A stretch of DNA of 17,669 bases, taken from assembly GCA_958434805.1 (NCBI GenBank), contig CAUBDX010000041.1, positions 1 through 17,669 of the forward strand, in the 5' to 3' direction. Origin of the DNA: an uncultured Phocaeicola sp. (GTDB lineage: Bacteria; Bacteroidota; Bacteroidia; Bacteroidales; Bacteroidaceae). Below, piece by piece: positions 1 to 6,562 of this stretch. A program made the translations under genes and the position numbers. The notes beneath the pieces are model-generated. The model ran no database searches. It saw only the letters and a program-made list of their open reading frames with translations, and was not told where the DNA came from. Numbering within the stretch: the stretch's first letter is position 1; every line of letters begins with the position of its first letter.

Positions 1-58
1 GACGTTTAGACGCAAGAAGGACGCTGAAGAGCTTAGTTGCGGATTTGAGGATATACAT
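1..58 (-). CDS. 5' end of a further capsule-locus gene, cut by window start
   Basis: Reading leftwards from an ATG at 58-56, 19 codons stay open to the window edge (MYILKSATKLFSVLLASKR). It lies downstream of the Wzz-like gene on the same strand, where capsule loci carry glycosyltransferase, flippase or sugar-nucleotide genes. The fragment is too short to assign to a family. The 253-bp gap to wzz and the AT-rich upstream DNA would fit either a real start here or a chance ATG in a longer gene. No ribosome-binding site is obvious, which is usual in Bacteroides. Confidence 0.4.
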   Translation of the reverse strand, partial: MYILKSATKLFSVLLASKR

Positions 59-311
59 TAACAAAAAAGTGAATTGTTAAGTTCAAAATTAAATAATTGT
101 TCTTTATGAAAATAGTATATATTTCGATTTGATAATCTTCTCGAAAAGATTTTTCCTTCAACTTTTCAAAAATGAGTGTTCTAACTCCGATTGCTATTTA
201 TAAAAGTTTTTTTAATCTCTTTAATCGTTTATAACTAACGAAAGATTTTTTATATTTTAAGACTGATAAATCTTTATTGGATTGATATTGGAGAATACGG
301 TAGGTATTTTA
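59..311. other. AT-rich intergenic stretch
   Basis: There is no ORF of useful length here. Composition is very AT-rich: the line 61-120 has 10 G+C in 60 bases. A short inverted repeat, GAAAAG...CTTTTC, lies near 143-168. I see no convincing terminator for the Wzz gene. The stretch marks the passage from the conserved export genes to the variable part of the capsule locus. Confidence 0.5.
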
Positions 312-1427
312 CTATTTTAATTTTAAGCTTAATCGAATATTATTCCAATACGATTGGCCTAATAATTTCCATAATCCTATACAACAAACGACTAATACTA
401 CAATTCCTACTAAAATCGTTTTTCTACTTGCTCCCGAAGGTTGTAGCGGTACGGTAGCCGGTTCCACTACCGCAAACACTGGTTTTTCTTCCTGAATCTT
501 GGCACGAGCCACCTGTAACTGTTGTGCTACTTGGCTATATACCTGATAGGCAAGGTTCATATCGTTTTGCAGGCGCTCCTGTTCGGCGCGTACGCTTTGC
601 AAAGCAATGTTGCGATTGCTGTCGAAATAGTGTGCATATTTGCTTTGTGCCTCGTAGTACTCCTGTTGGCGTTCTTTGTAGAGTTCTTCCAGATAAGCAC
701 AGTCTTCCTTCGCTTTCTTGATGCGATAGTCGATGATATACTGTTGGAGTTTAGCTACTACACTATCGGCTACAATAGCAGTTACTTTCGGATCTTGCAT
801 GGTTACTGTAATGGTAGTCATAGCTGTTTTCTTATCTGCTTCAGCAAGAATTGATTGTCTTAATTCTTTTACCTTTGCTGCTTCCTTTTCTGTAAGTTGA
901 AATGGATTTAGCGTTGTCGCAGAATCTGTTTTTTCTGTAAAAAGTGATTTAAAGGCTCCAATAGCCATACTAGGAGCTGCTTTGATATATCCCCACCAGG
1001 GTTGTTTTTGTTCATCCAGATAAGTCACTAAGGTGGTATCTAATTCTCCATTCAGTGTTTGTACACGAGTATTGAATAATTCTATGATAAATGGAGTAGA
1101 GGCTACGATATCTGGTGCAAGAGTTACATTCAGCGCATCGTTGCTGCTGCTGGTTGCTGCTCCGCCCAAGAACGAAGAAGCCAGGCTGGCAAGTCCTCCA
1201 CCTGCTTTATCTCCGCTCATTTCAGGAGAGAGAGTGACGGTTACGGTATATTGCTTGGGGATGCTCAGGGCAATGATAATGCCCAGTACCACGCCTACGC
1301 CGGCTGCCTTGTAGAGGGTCTTGCGGATGGCGATGATTTTACGCAGTATCTCCATCCAGTCTATTTCGAGTTCATCGTTTTCCGGGTCCTGTACGTCCGG
1401 GTGCTGGTAGTTTTTGTTTTCGTTCAT
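312..1427 (-). CDS. Wzz/GumC-type polysaccharide chain-length determinant protein
   Basis: This 371-residue inner-membrane polysaccharide co-polymerase is expected to set the chain length of the capsule or exopolysaccharide and to work with the Wza-like exporter encoded just upstream. The architecture is classic: a short cytoplasmic N-terminus, a first membrane helix at about 41-56, a large periplasmic part with a coiled-coil-prone helical stretch at about 235-312, a proline-containing motif before the second helix (EPATVPLQPSGASR, 322-335), and a second membrane helix at about 337-355. No C-terminal tyrosine-kinase domain is fused, so it is the short Wzz type. A Gly/Ala/Ser-rich insert (about 76-96) follows the first strand. 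It lies 107 bp downstream of the exporter gene on the same strand and is very likely co-transcribed. The 3' part of the gene is visibly more AT-rich than the 5' part. Confidence 0.9.
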   Translation of the reverse strand: MNENKNYQHPDVQDPENDELEIDWMEILRKIIAIRKTLYKAAGVGVVLGIIIALSIPKQYTVTVTLSPEMSGDKAGGGLASLASSFLGGAATSSSNDALNVTLAPDIVASTPFIIELFNTRVQTLNGELDTTLVTYLDEQKQPWWGYIKAAPSMAIGAFKSLFTEKTDSATTLNPFQLTEKEAAKVKELRQSILAEADKKTAMTTITVTMQDPKVTAIVADSVVAKLQQYIIDYRIKKAKEDCAYLEELYKERQQEYYEAQSKYAHYFDSNRNIALQSVRAEQERLQNDMNLAYQVYSQVAQQLQVARAKIQEEKPVFAVVEPATVPLQPSGASRKTILVGIVVLVVCCIGLWKLLGQSYWNNIRLSLKLK

Positions 1428-1448
1428 GGGTGATTGGGTATCTAAAAA

Positions 1449-1518
1449 AGCTACAGTCGGCGTTGAGACATTGGTAAGAGATATTGGGTTGAGATTTATC
1501 CTTGCGCTTCCTGTAGCT
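1449..1518 (-). terminator. Possible weak intercistronic stem with T-run between export gene and wzz
   Basis: An exact 8-bp inverted repeat, AGCTACAG (1449-1456) and CTGTAGCT (1511-1518), encloses 54 bases. On the minus strand the distal arm runs directly into a T6 tract. The long loop makes it a poor intrinsic terminator. It could act as an attenuation point in an operon governed by an UpxY antiterminator, or mean nothing. Confidence 0.25.
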
Positions 1519-1534
1519 GTTTATAATCAGTAGT

Positions 1535-3919
1535 TTACTTAATCAATGCCGTAATGGCAGCTGTCATGTTCGCCAGTGAGGCAATAGAGCTTGTCAGACC
1601 GACAACGTTGCCGATGTTGAACTGCTTCTTGCGCTTGCTGGGCACGATGATTTCGCAGCCGGGTTCCATCTGTTTCTTGCCGCTGCCTTTCACCTGGGCT
1701 ATCTGGCCGTTCATGTAGATGATGAATTTCTTGCTCTTCTTGGCGTTCTGGCCGTAGCCGCCTGCCTGGTTGATGTAGTACTTCACGCCTTCGCCTTCCT
1801 TGAAGGATACAGTGTTCGGCATCATCACGGCGCCGTCTATCTTCACGGTGTTGTTGTATTCGGGCACGCTGATCACGTCGCCTGCACGCAACACGATGTC
1901 GGCATCGCTGCCGGGGTTGGCAAGGGCGGCTTCCAGGTCGATGCCTACCGTAAAGGTGCTTTGTACGTTGATGCCCAGGGAGTCGATCATGGCGTCGCCT
2001 ACCTGGCGGCGGAGCAGGTTCACTACATCCTGCATGCGCTTGATTTCTTCTTCGTTTGCCACACGGGTAAGCTTGGCTCCCTTTACGTAGGCAAACTGAG
2101 TGGCGCCTCCTGCCTTGGCGATGATGCTGCTGATGCGTTCGTTCTTGCTGCTCAGGGCGTAGGTTCCGCCGTAAAGCACTTCGCCGTCTACTACCACGTT
2201 CTGCTGTGCGCTGTAGCCCGGGCTGCGGCGTACGAATATCTGGTCGTAAGGCTGGAGGGTGAATCCCGGTTCGCCGTCTACCACAAAGCCGTCTTTCAGG
2301 CCGAAAGAGAAGTTCTGTCCGATGGTAGCGGGGCTTTCGGTGCTCTTCGGATCTTTTACGCGGCGTGCCACGTCGACACGTACTACGGAAGCTGATTCAC
2401 GCAGACCGCCTGCGGTGATCACGAGGTCTTCGAGGGTCATGTTGTCGGCATACGGATAGTCGCCCGGATGAGCTACTTCGCCGAATATCTGTACGTTACC
2501 CAGGTCTTCCAGGTCGTGGATGCTGGGGATGTAGAGTACGTCGTTTTTCTGCAGCGGGATGTCGGGCTGGCTGCCGTCTATGATGGCGCGGATGTCTATC
2601 TGCTTCACTTCGCGGGTCTTGTTCTCACGCTCGCGGTACAGTACGGCACGGCCGGTAAAGGCGTCTGCCATCAGTCCGTCGGCTTTCTCTACCAGTTCGC
2701 GTACGGTGTTCAGCTTGCCGCCCAGCTCGTAGATGCCCGGACGGTATACGGCGCCGCGCACTTCCAGCTTGTTGGTGAAGCGGTCCAGAATGGCTTCGGC
2801 GGTGATTACGTCGCCGTCGTGCAGCTGGCATACGCTGTAGTCGGTGTCATCCACGGTGTTTACCTGATATTCCTTACCGTTCTGGCGTACGATGCGCAGG
2901 CTCTTGGTATAGGCGTCGCTGGTAAATCCGCCGGCATATTTCAGCAGGGTAGAAAGGGTTTCGCCTTTCTTCATTTCATAGCGCATGGGGCGTTTCACGT
3001 TGCCTGTAATCTGTACCAGTTCTTCGTAGGCAGGAACGATAATCACGTCGCCTTCTTCCAGGCGGATGTCGTCGCGGGTCTTGCCCTGCATGATGAACTG
3101 GTAAACGTCTACCGTAGCTACGGTCTGTCCGCCGCGCGATACTTTCACGTTACGGAGGCTACCGATGCCGCTCACACCGCCTGCACGGTAGAGGGCGTGG
3201 AATACGGTAGAGAAGGCCGAGAGGGCGTAGGTTCCCGGCTGTATCACTTCGCCCATCACGTTGATCTGGATGGTGCGGGTGTTGCCCAGTGTGACGCGTA
3301 TCTGGTTGCTCTGGTCGGAATAGATCTTGCGGAGCTCGCCGGTGAGGTACTGCTGTGCGCGCTCGATGCTCATGCCGCTCAGGAATACAGGACCGAGCTG
3401 TTCGAGGTTGATGGTTCCGTCGGGCGAGATCTGCTGGCGGATGGTGTTCTGGCTGGCTCCCCAGATGTCGATTACCACTTCATCGCCCGGACCGAGGCGG
3501 TAGTTGGGCGGGGTGGCTATGTTGACGTTCGGTTCGAACGTAAGGTTGCGGGTATTGAAGATGTTGCGGCCGAATACGGCGTCCTGCTGTGCCACTTCCT
3601 GTGCCTGTGGCTGTTCGTCGAGCATGGTGGAATTGTCTTCCTGTGTCTGCTCGCGCAGGCGTGCTTCGGCTTTGGCGGTTCCGGTCATGTCGCCGGCAGC
3701 GGTACCTGTCTGCTGTTCGTACATTTTCTTCACGCGTTCGGCCTGTTCGCGGGTCACACCGCGGCGTGCCAGCTCGGTAGCTATGGTACGCTGGTCTTTG
3801 CCTTGTTTTACTCCATCTTTAGCATATTCCAGCACTTGCTGGTCGGTCATGCCCGACTGCGCCATAAGCAGGGGCGAACATGCCATAAAAATAACAAGTG
3901 ATAAAGCTTTTAGTTTCAT
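1535..3919 (-). CDS. Wza-like outer-membrane polysaccharide export protein with SLBB repeats
   Basis: This 794-residue exporter is expected to form the outer-membrane/periplasmic channel for the capsular or exopolysaccharide. It has a signal peptide with likely cleavage after LLMAQ (residues 17-21). A charged, Gln-rich linker (about 25-115) follows. The polysaccharide-export domain begins at YRLGPGDEVVIDIWG (140-154) and continues through the DGTINL segment at about 167-172. About six SLBB-like β-grasp units follow, starting near 217, 302, 384, 475, 574 and 690; each has a G-V/I-x-x-P-G-x-Y type start and a later GG. A short hydrophobic segment closes the protein (about 768-793). It is much longer than E. 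coli Wza (about 380 residues), mainly because of extra SLBB units, as is common in Bacteroidetes. It lies 37 bp downstream of upxY and upstream of wzz, on the same strand. The long open frame on the opposite strand is a shadow. Confidence 0.92.
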   Translation of the reverse strand: MKLKALSLVIFMACSPLLMAQSGMTDQQVLEYAKDGVKQGKDQRTIATELARRGVTREQAERVKKMYEQQTGTAAGDMTGTAKAEARLREQTQEDNSTMLDEQPQAQEVAQQDAVFGRNIFNTRNLTFEPNVNIATPPNYRLGPGDEVVIDIWGASQNTIRQQISPDGTINLEQLGPVFLSGMSIERAQQYLTGELRKIYSDQSNQIRVTLGNTRTIQINVMGEVIQPGTYALSAFSTVFHALYRAGGVSGIGSLRNVKVSRGGQTVATVDVYQFIMQGKTRDDIRLEEGDVIIVPAYEELVQITGNVKRPMRYEMKKGETLSTLLKYAGGFTSDAYTKSLRIVRQNGKEYQVNTVDDTDYSVCQLHDGDVITAEAILDRFTNKLEVRGAVYRPGIYELGGKLNTVRELVEKADGLMADAFTGRAVLYRERENKTREVKQIDIRAIIDGSQPDIPLQKNDVLYIPSIHDLEDLGNVQIFGEVAHPGDYPYADNMTLEDLVITAGGLRESASVVRVDVARRVKDPKSTESPATIGQNFSFGLKDGFVVDGEPGFTLQPYDQIFVRRSPGYSAQQNVVVDGEVLYGGTYALSSKNERISSIIAKAGGATQFAYVKGAKLTRVANEEEIKRMQDVVNLLRRQVGDAMIDSLGINVQSTFTVGIDLEAALANPGSDADIVLRAGDVISVPEYNNTVKIDGAVMMPNTVSFKEGEGVKYYINQAGGYGQNAKKSKKFIIYMNGQIAQVKGSGKKQMEPGCEIIVPSKRKKQFNIGNVVGLTSSIASLANMTAAITALIK

Positions 3920-3956
3920 GCTTGTCTGTTAGTGATTTTATATTGTTTTTCTGAAT

Positions 3957-4496
3957 TTACTCTTCGATGGTTTCGCACCAGGTGTAGCTCACTTTGAGCA
4001 GGGCGGTGCTTTGGGGCATTTCGATGGCGATGTAGTGGCGGCCTCCGTAGCGGAGGAACTTGCCGGTCACACCGTAGAGCGGACCGCGGCGTACTACCCG
4101 GACGGGGACGCTGCGCTTGCCGCGAAGCTTTTCGGAATCGATGAACCGCGTGCCCTGGATGTCGGGGCTGGTGGCATGCATGAAGTTCTGCATGTCGCGT
4201 TCGCTCACCGTGCAGTAGTCATTGCCGTTGCGTTCCTTCTTCAGGAAATAGACGGGCAGCGGGGCTTCGGAGGCGAACTGCCGGCACCAGTTGGCGTCAT
4301 AAGGACAGTGGATGAAAATCAGGTTATGGATGGCCGGTACCAGTACATGGCTGCATTCACCCTCGCGCCCGGTGTCGCGGAGCTCGTATGTCATGGGGAT
4401 GTAATGCTCGATGCCCTGCTCTTTGAGATAGGCGGCTACTGTAAGTTCTTTGTTGTACACCGTCTGCAGGGGAAGCCATACCTGTTCTTTTTCCAT
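3957..4496 (-). CDS. upxY: UpxY-family NusG-like transcription antiterminator
   Basis: This 179-residue NusG paralogue belongs to the UpxY group, known in Bacteroides to bind the 5' leader of their own capsule operon and prevent premature termination. It has an NGN domain at about 1-110, with the typical start (VWLPLQTVYNKELTVAAYL) and the HNLIFIHC core at 57-64. A KOW domain follows at about 126-175 (RRGPLYGVTGKF, then GGRHYIAIEM). It is the first gene of the capsule operon and is preceded by a leader of about 200 nt. No upxZ follows: the next gene, 37 bp on, is the exporter. It therefore resembles loci in which UpxY works without its usual UpxZ partner gene alongside. The locus-specific letter cannot be assigned. 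Confidence 0.88.
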   Translation of the reverse strand: MEKEQVWLPLQTVYNKELTVAAYLKEQGIEHYIPMTYELRDTGREGECSHVLVPAIHNLIFIHCPYDANWCRQFASEAPLPVYFLKKERNGNDYCTVSERDMQNFMHATSPDIQGTRFIDSEKLRGKRSVPVRVVRRGPLYGVTGKFLRYGGRHYIAIEMPQSTALLKVSYTWCETIEE

Positions 4497-4696
4497 GTCT
4501 GTGGATGTTTGTCCTTCTGGTTTTTTGTTCCCTTTTTTCTTGATTGAATGTTTGTTGAGGTACGGATGTACCTCTCTCTCCTTTCTAGCGCCTGAAAAAC
4601 ACTATGAATCAGTTTGTTATCTCCAAATACGGAAGATGACGCACATCGTGCTTCTGTCTAGGATCCGCTCCCACAGCCGCATAGGAAGTCGTTCTT
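4497..4696 (-). promoter_or_regulatory. Long 5' leader of the capsule operon (candidate UpxY target)
   Basis: Between the predicted start site near 4696 and the upxY ATG lie about 200 nt, as expected for UpxY-regulated operons. On the minus strand it contains GGCGCTAG (4592-4585), which matches 7 of 8 bases of GGCGGTAG, the core of the RfaH ops element. Ten bases on comes a perfect 7-bp hairpin, GAGGTAC/GTACCTC with a 4-base loop (4574-4557). A 21-codon ORF (4682-4617) begins near the 5' end. The leader assignment follows from position; the ops-like reading is speculative. Confidence 0.45.
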
Positions 4697-4701
4697 CGGC
4701 G

Positions 4702-4709
4702 CAAAGATA
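4702..4709 (-). promoter_or_regulatory. Bacteroides-type -7 box for upxY operon
   Basis: On the minus strand the sequence is TATCTTTG, an exact match to the TAnnTTTG -7 consensus, about 206 bases before the upxY start. No TTTG lies at the usual 19-21-base spacing upstream, so the -33 box is weak or absent. By eye I found no pair of inverted repeats around it, so I see no support for an invertible promoter. Confidence 0.5.
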
Positions 4710-4860
4710 ACAAATTTATATGCAGAAAGGTTTATTTTAACCTTTTTTTTAGATATGATTGTTCAATTTTTTATTTTTACACAAGGACTGCCGTCTTTTT
4801 CCGAATGTGGACGCGAACGGGCTGGCTTGTCAATTTATCCGTTTTTTTGTCGATTGGTAC

Positions 4861-4914
4861 AAAAAAATCTCCGGATGCCGGCATCATGGGCGGACAATGT
4901 CCGGAGATTTTTTT
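4861..4914. terminator. Bidirectional rho-independent terminator
   Basis: A perfect 15-bp inverted repeat, A7 + TCTCCGGA (4861-4875) and TCCGGAGA + T7 (4900-4914), encloses 24 bases that include the palindrome TGCCGGCA. The GC-rich core followed by T7 works on both strands. It lies 60 bp past the stop of the HTH gene and upstream of the capsule promoter, so it probably ends HTH-gene transcription and insulates the capsule operon. Confidence 0.8.
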
Positions 4915-4916
4915 GA

Positions 4917-4953
4917 ATATTCGTACGAAAAGCCGGAGCTTTTGTACGAATAT
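4917..4953. repeat. Second strong hairpin between HTH gene and terminator
   Basis: Left arm 4917-4933 and right arm 4938-4953 pair over 16 bp with a single bulged base and a CGGA loop. It sits directly beside the terminator hairpin. A third, 6-bp inverted repeat (GTAAAC...GTTTAC, 4958-4977) overlaps the HTH stop codon. There is no T-run of its own, so it is not a terminator by itself. It may stabilise the transcript end or form a protein-binding site. Confidence 0.6.
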
Positions 4954-4973
4954 CCGGGTAAACTTCCTGATGT

Positions 4974-5402
4974 TTACTTCAACTTTTCAGCTTTTTTTCC
5001 CGTCGGGCTGCCTTTTCGGGAGTCCGTGCCCACGGAAAGCTGCTTCAGAATCCTGAACTCGTTTTCTCCCGGCTCCTCGTCGGGATCGGTCTCGCGTACT
5101 ATCAGGTTCGTCTTGTGCATGATGCAGCTCTCTATGATCAGTCTCAGGGTGGTTACGTCGAAATCTATCTCGCACACCTGTTCGGCTGCCTTGAAGAAGG
5201 TGGCCAGCGTCTTGAAACGGAAATTGCGGACGGTGTCGAAACACGTATGCGTGCCGATGCCCGTGATGCGCTGGATTTCCGACTTCGATACGTGCGACAG
5301 GGCGCACAGTGTATCGATGAACTTTCTTAATTCTTTGAGCCACTCGTCTGTCTGTTGCTTCGTAGGCTCGCACGAAGCGTATAATTTTTCGAAATATTTC
5401 AT
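4974..5402 (-). CDS. Small HTH (XRE-like) protein upstream of the capsule operon
   Basis: This is a 142-residue protein that I do not recognise by name. Residues about 36-78 (from HVSKSEIQRITGIGTHT to LATFFKAAEQV) read like a Cro/CI-type helix-turn-helix: S-K-S-E-I-Q-R-I-T-G-I, a turn, then a recognition helix and the typical T-L-x-x-F-x-K-A-A ending. The tail from about 105 is acidic and then Lys/Gly-rich, probably disordered. There is no signal peptide or membrane segment, so it is cytoplasmic. It reads in the same direction as the capsule genes but is separated by three hairpins, including a terminator, so it should be an independent transcript. A regulatory role towards the capsule operon or the divergent cassette is inference from position only. 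Confidence 0.7.
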   Translation of the reverse strand: MKYFEKLYASCEPTKQQTDEWLKELRKFIDTLCALSHVSKSEIQRITGIGTHTCFDTVRNFRFKTLATFFKAAEQVCEIDFDVTTLRLIIESCIMHKTNLIVRETDPDEEPGENEFRILKQLSVGTDSRKGSPTGKKAEKLK

Positions 5403-5765
5403 TAGTCTTGTCTCTCGGGGGTTATCTCTGCCGTATAGGGCAGTAATTAATACTCTGCCAATCGGTATTTTTACCGGTGAAAGACAAGAACGGAAGTTTA
5501 CCTGTCAGGTTCTGTTGATGACACAAAGATAACGGAAAAATCGTGGCTGAACGTTTTTCTTTGCGAGAAAAACTTCCCTTGCTTTTACTCTTTCTTTTAA
5601 TATATAATAGGAAAGGGTGGCAACACTGGTGGTGCTCTTGTGGCCCGCCGGACATTGTAATAACTTGTAACTCTGAGGGTTTGCTATGCTACACTTTGGT
5701 GACGGTGGTGGCCCGCCCTTTCGGGTTGCGTAAAAAAATGAAGAATTATGGAGGTGATAACAACT
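5403..5765. other. Divergent intergenic region between HTH gene and replication-like cassette
   Basis: No credible gene lies here. Small inverted repeats (GGCAG...CTGCC near 5439-5460 and CGGTA/TACCG near 5464-5477) fall in the HTH-gene leader. A ten-base direct repeat, GTGGCCCGCC, occurs at 5640-5649 and 5708-5717, the second followed by a small CCCG/CGGG hairpin. No clear TAnnTTTG box is seen on the plus strand; TACACTTTG near 5689 is one base too long. The promoter of the cassette is therefore not located. Confidence 0.5.
5524..5531 (-). promoter_or_regulatory. -7 box for the HTH gene
   Basis: The minus strand reads TATCTTTG, a full TAnnTTTG match, about 120 bases before the ATG at 5402. 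It is the same octamer as the upxY promoter. No good TTTG is found at the expected -33 position. Confidence 0.45.
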
Positions 5766-6362
5766 ATGAAAAATCCTGGCAATCTGGGCTTTCTGGTACT
5801 TTCGAGGCGACTGCTTACCCAGATGTTTGCCGAAATGTACGGAAAGTGGCATTCCGACTCGCAGGCGTATGTGTATCTGCTCATGGCGGCGTGCTTTACC
5901 GATCAGGGTGATACCCCTGGATGCCTGAAACGGGGCGAGCTGTTTTTCTCAGGAAGGGAGCTGAGTCTGCGCTTCGCCTGGAGCCGGAGGCATGTGAACC
6001 ATTTTATCGGAGAGCTGGAGCAGAACGGTGTGGTGGAGGTGATGAAGGTGCAGAACTGTTCGAAGCTGCGTCTGCTGCACTACGATACGCTGTGCCGCAT
6101 GCGGGTGAAAAACGGTGCGGACGGAAGGCGCAGGAGCGCGGGCGACGAGATGTTCGAGGTGTTCTGGGAACAGTATCACGACATGACGCAGCAGCCTGCC
6201 CTCGACATCGAGGCGGCGCGCAAGGCGTGGGGGAAACTGACGCTGGCCGAGCGAGAGGAGGCGGTGGGAAACATCGAGATGTATCTCTGCATGCTGCCGT
6301 CTATCGACCGGGCTCGTACGGCGCTGAAGTATTTGCAGATGAAGAGTTTTGTACTCAATTGA
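5766..6362 (+). CDS. Winged-helix, replisome-organiser-like protein
   Basis: This protein has 198 residues when started at 5766. That ATG has an unusually good ribosome-binding site, GGAGGTG at 5750-5756, nine bases upstream. An in-frame ATG at 5748 overlaps that site and is less likely. Residues about 4-105 look like a winged-helix domain: RGELFFSGRELSLRFAWSRRHVNHFIGELEQNG has the spacing of phage replication O/DnaD-type initiators. After a basic linker, the C-terminus has the pattern of phage replication proteins: FWEQY (133-137), AARKAWGKL (150-158) and RTALKYLQMKSF near the end. Followed by a DnaB gene, it is best read as a helicase-recruiting or initiator protein. This comes from pattern and context, not a firm family match. 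The gene is GC-rich like the next three. Confidence 0.65.
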   Translation: MKNPGNLGFLVLSRRLLTQMFAEMYGKWHSDSQAYVYLLMAACFTDQGDTPGCLKRGELFFSGRELSLRFAWSRRHVNHFIGELEQNGVVEVMKVQNCSKLRLLHYDTLCRMRVKNGADGRRRSAGDEMFEVFWEQYHDMTQQPALDIEAARKAWGKLTLAEREEAVGNIEMYLCMLPSIDRARTALKYLQMKSFVLN

Positions 6363-6380
6363 TTATATTTTTATCTGTGT

Positions 6381-6437
6381 TGTCTGATGAAACTTTTTAA
6401 ATTGTCAATCATTGCTGTCCGATAAAACTTTTCAAAC
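6381..6437. repeat. 35-bp-period imperfect direct repeat downstream of the winged-helix gene
   Basis: Two 22-base segments at 6381-6402 and 6416-6437 match at about 17 positions. The shared core is TGTC(T/C)GAT(G/A)AAACTTTT. They fall in the 200-bp AT-rich gap between the winged-helix and dnaB genes. They could be iteron-like binding sites, remnants of mobile-element ends, or a simple duplication. Confidence 0.45.
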
Positions 6438-6562
6438 CCTCAGTAACTTGTTGATATATAAAAATCAAGCAATAATTTTAACAGGAGGGATTATCCGTAA
6501 AGGCAATCGGTTTTTCAGTAATGTAAAAAGCTGTATCTGACAGCAGTCATATTTTTAGGATT

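Noticed and set aside
2468..3901. 477-codon open frame on the plus strand opposite the Wza-like gene
   Set aside because: It lies wholly antisense to a gene with clear domains, has no recognisable family, and is a product of GC-rich codon use in the real gene.
4690..5420. Invertible (phase-variable) capsule promoter
   Set aside because: Many Bacteroides capsule promoters are flanked by inverted repeats, but by eye I found no matching pair around the upxY -7 box. A computed inverted-repeat search would be needed to exclude it.
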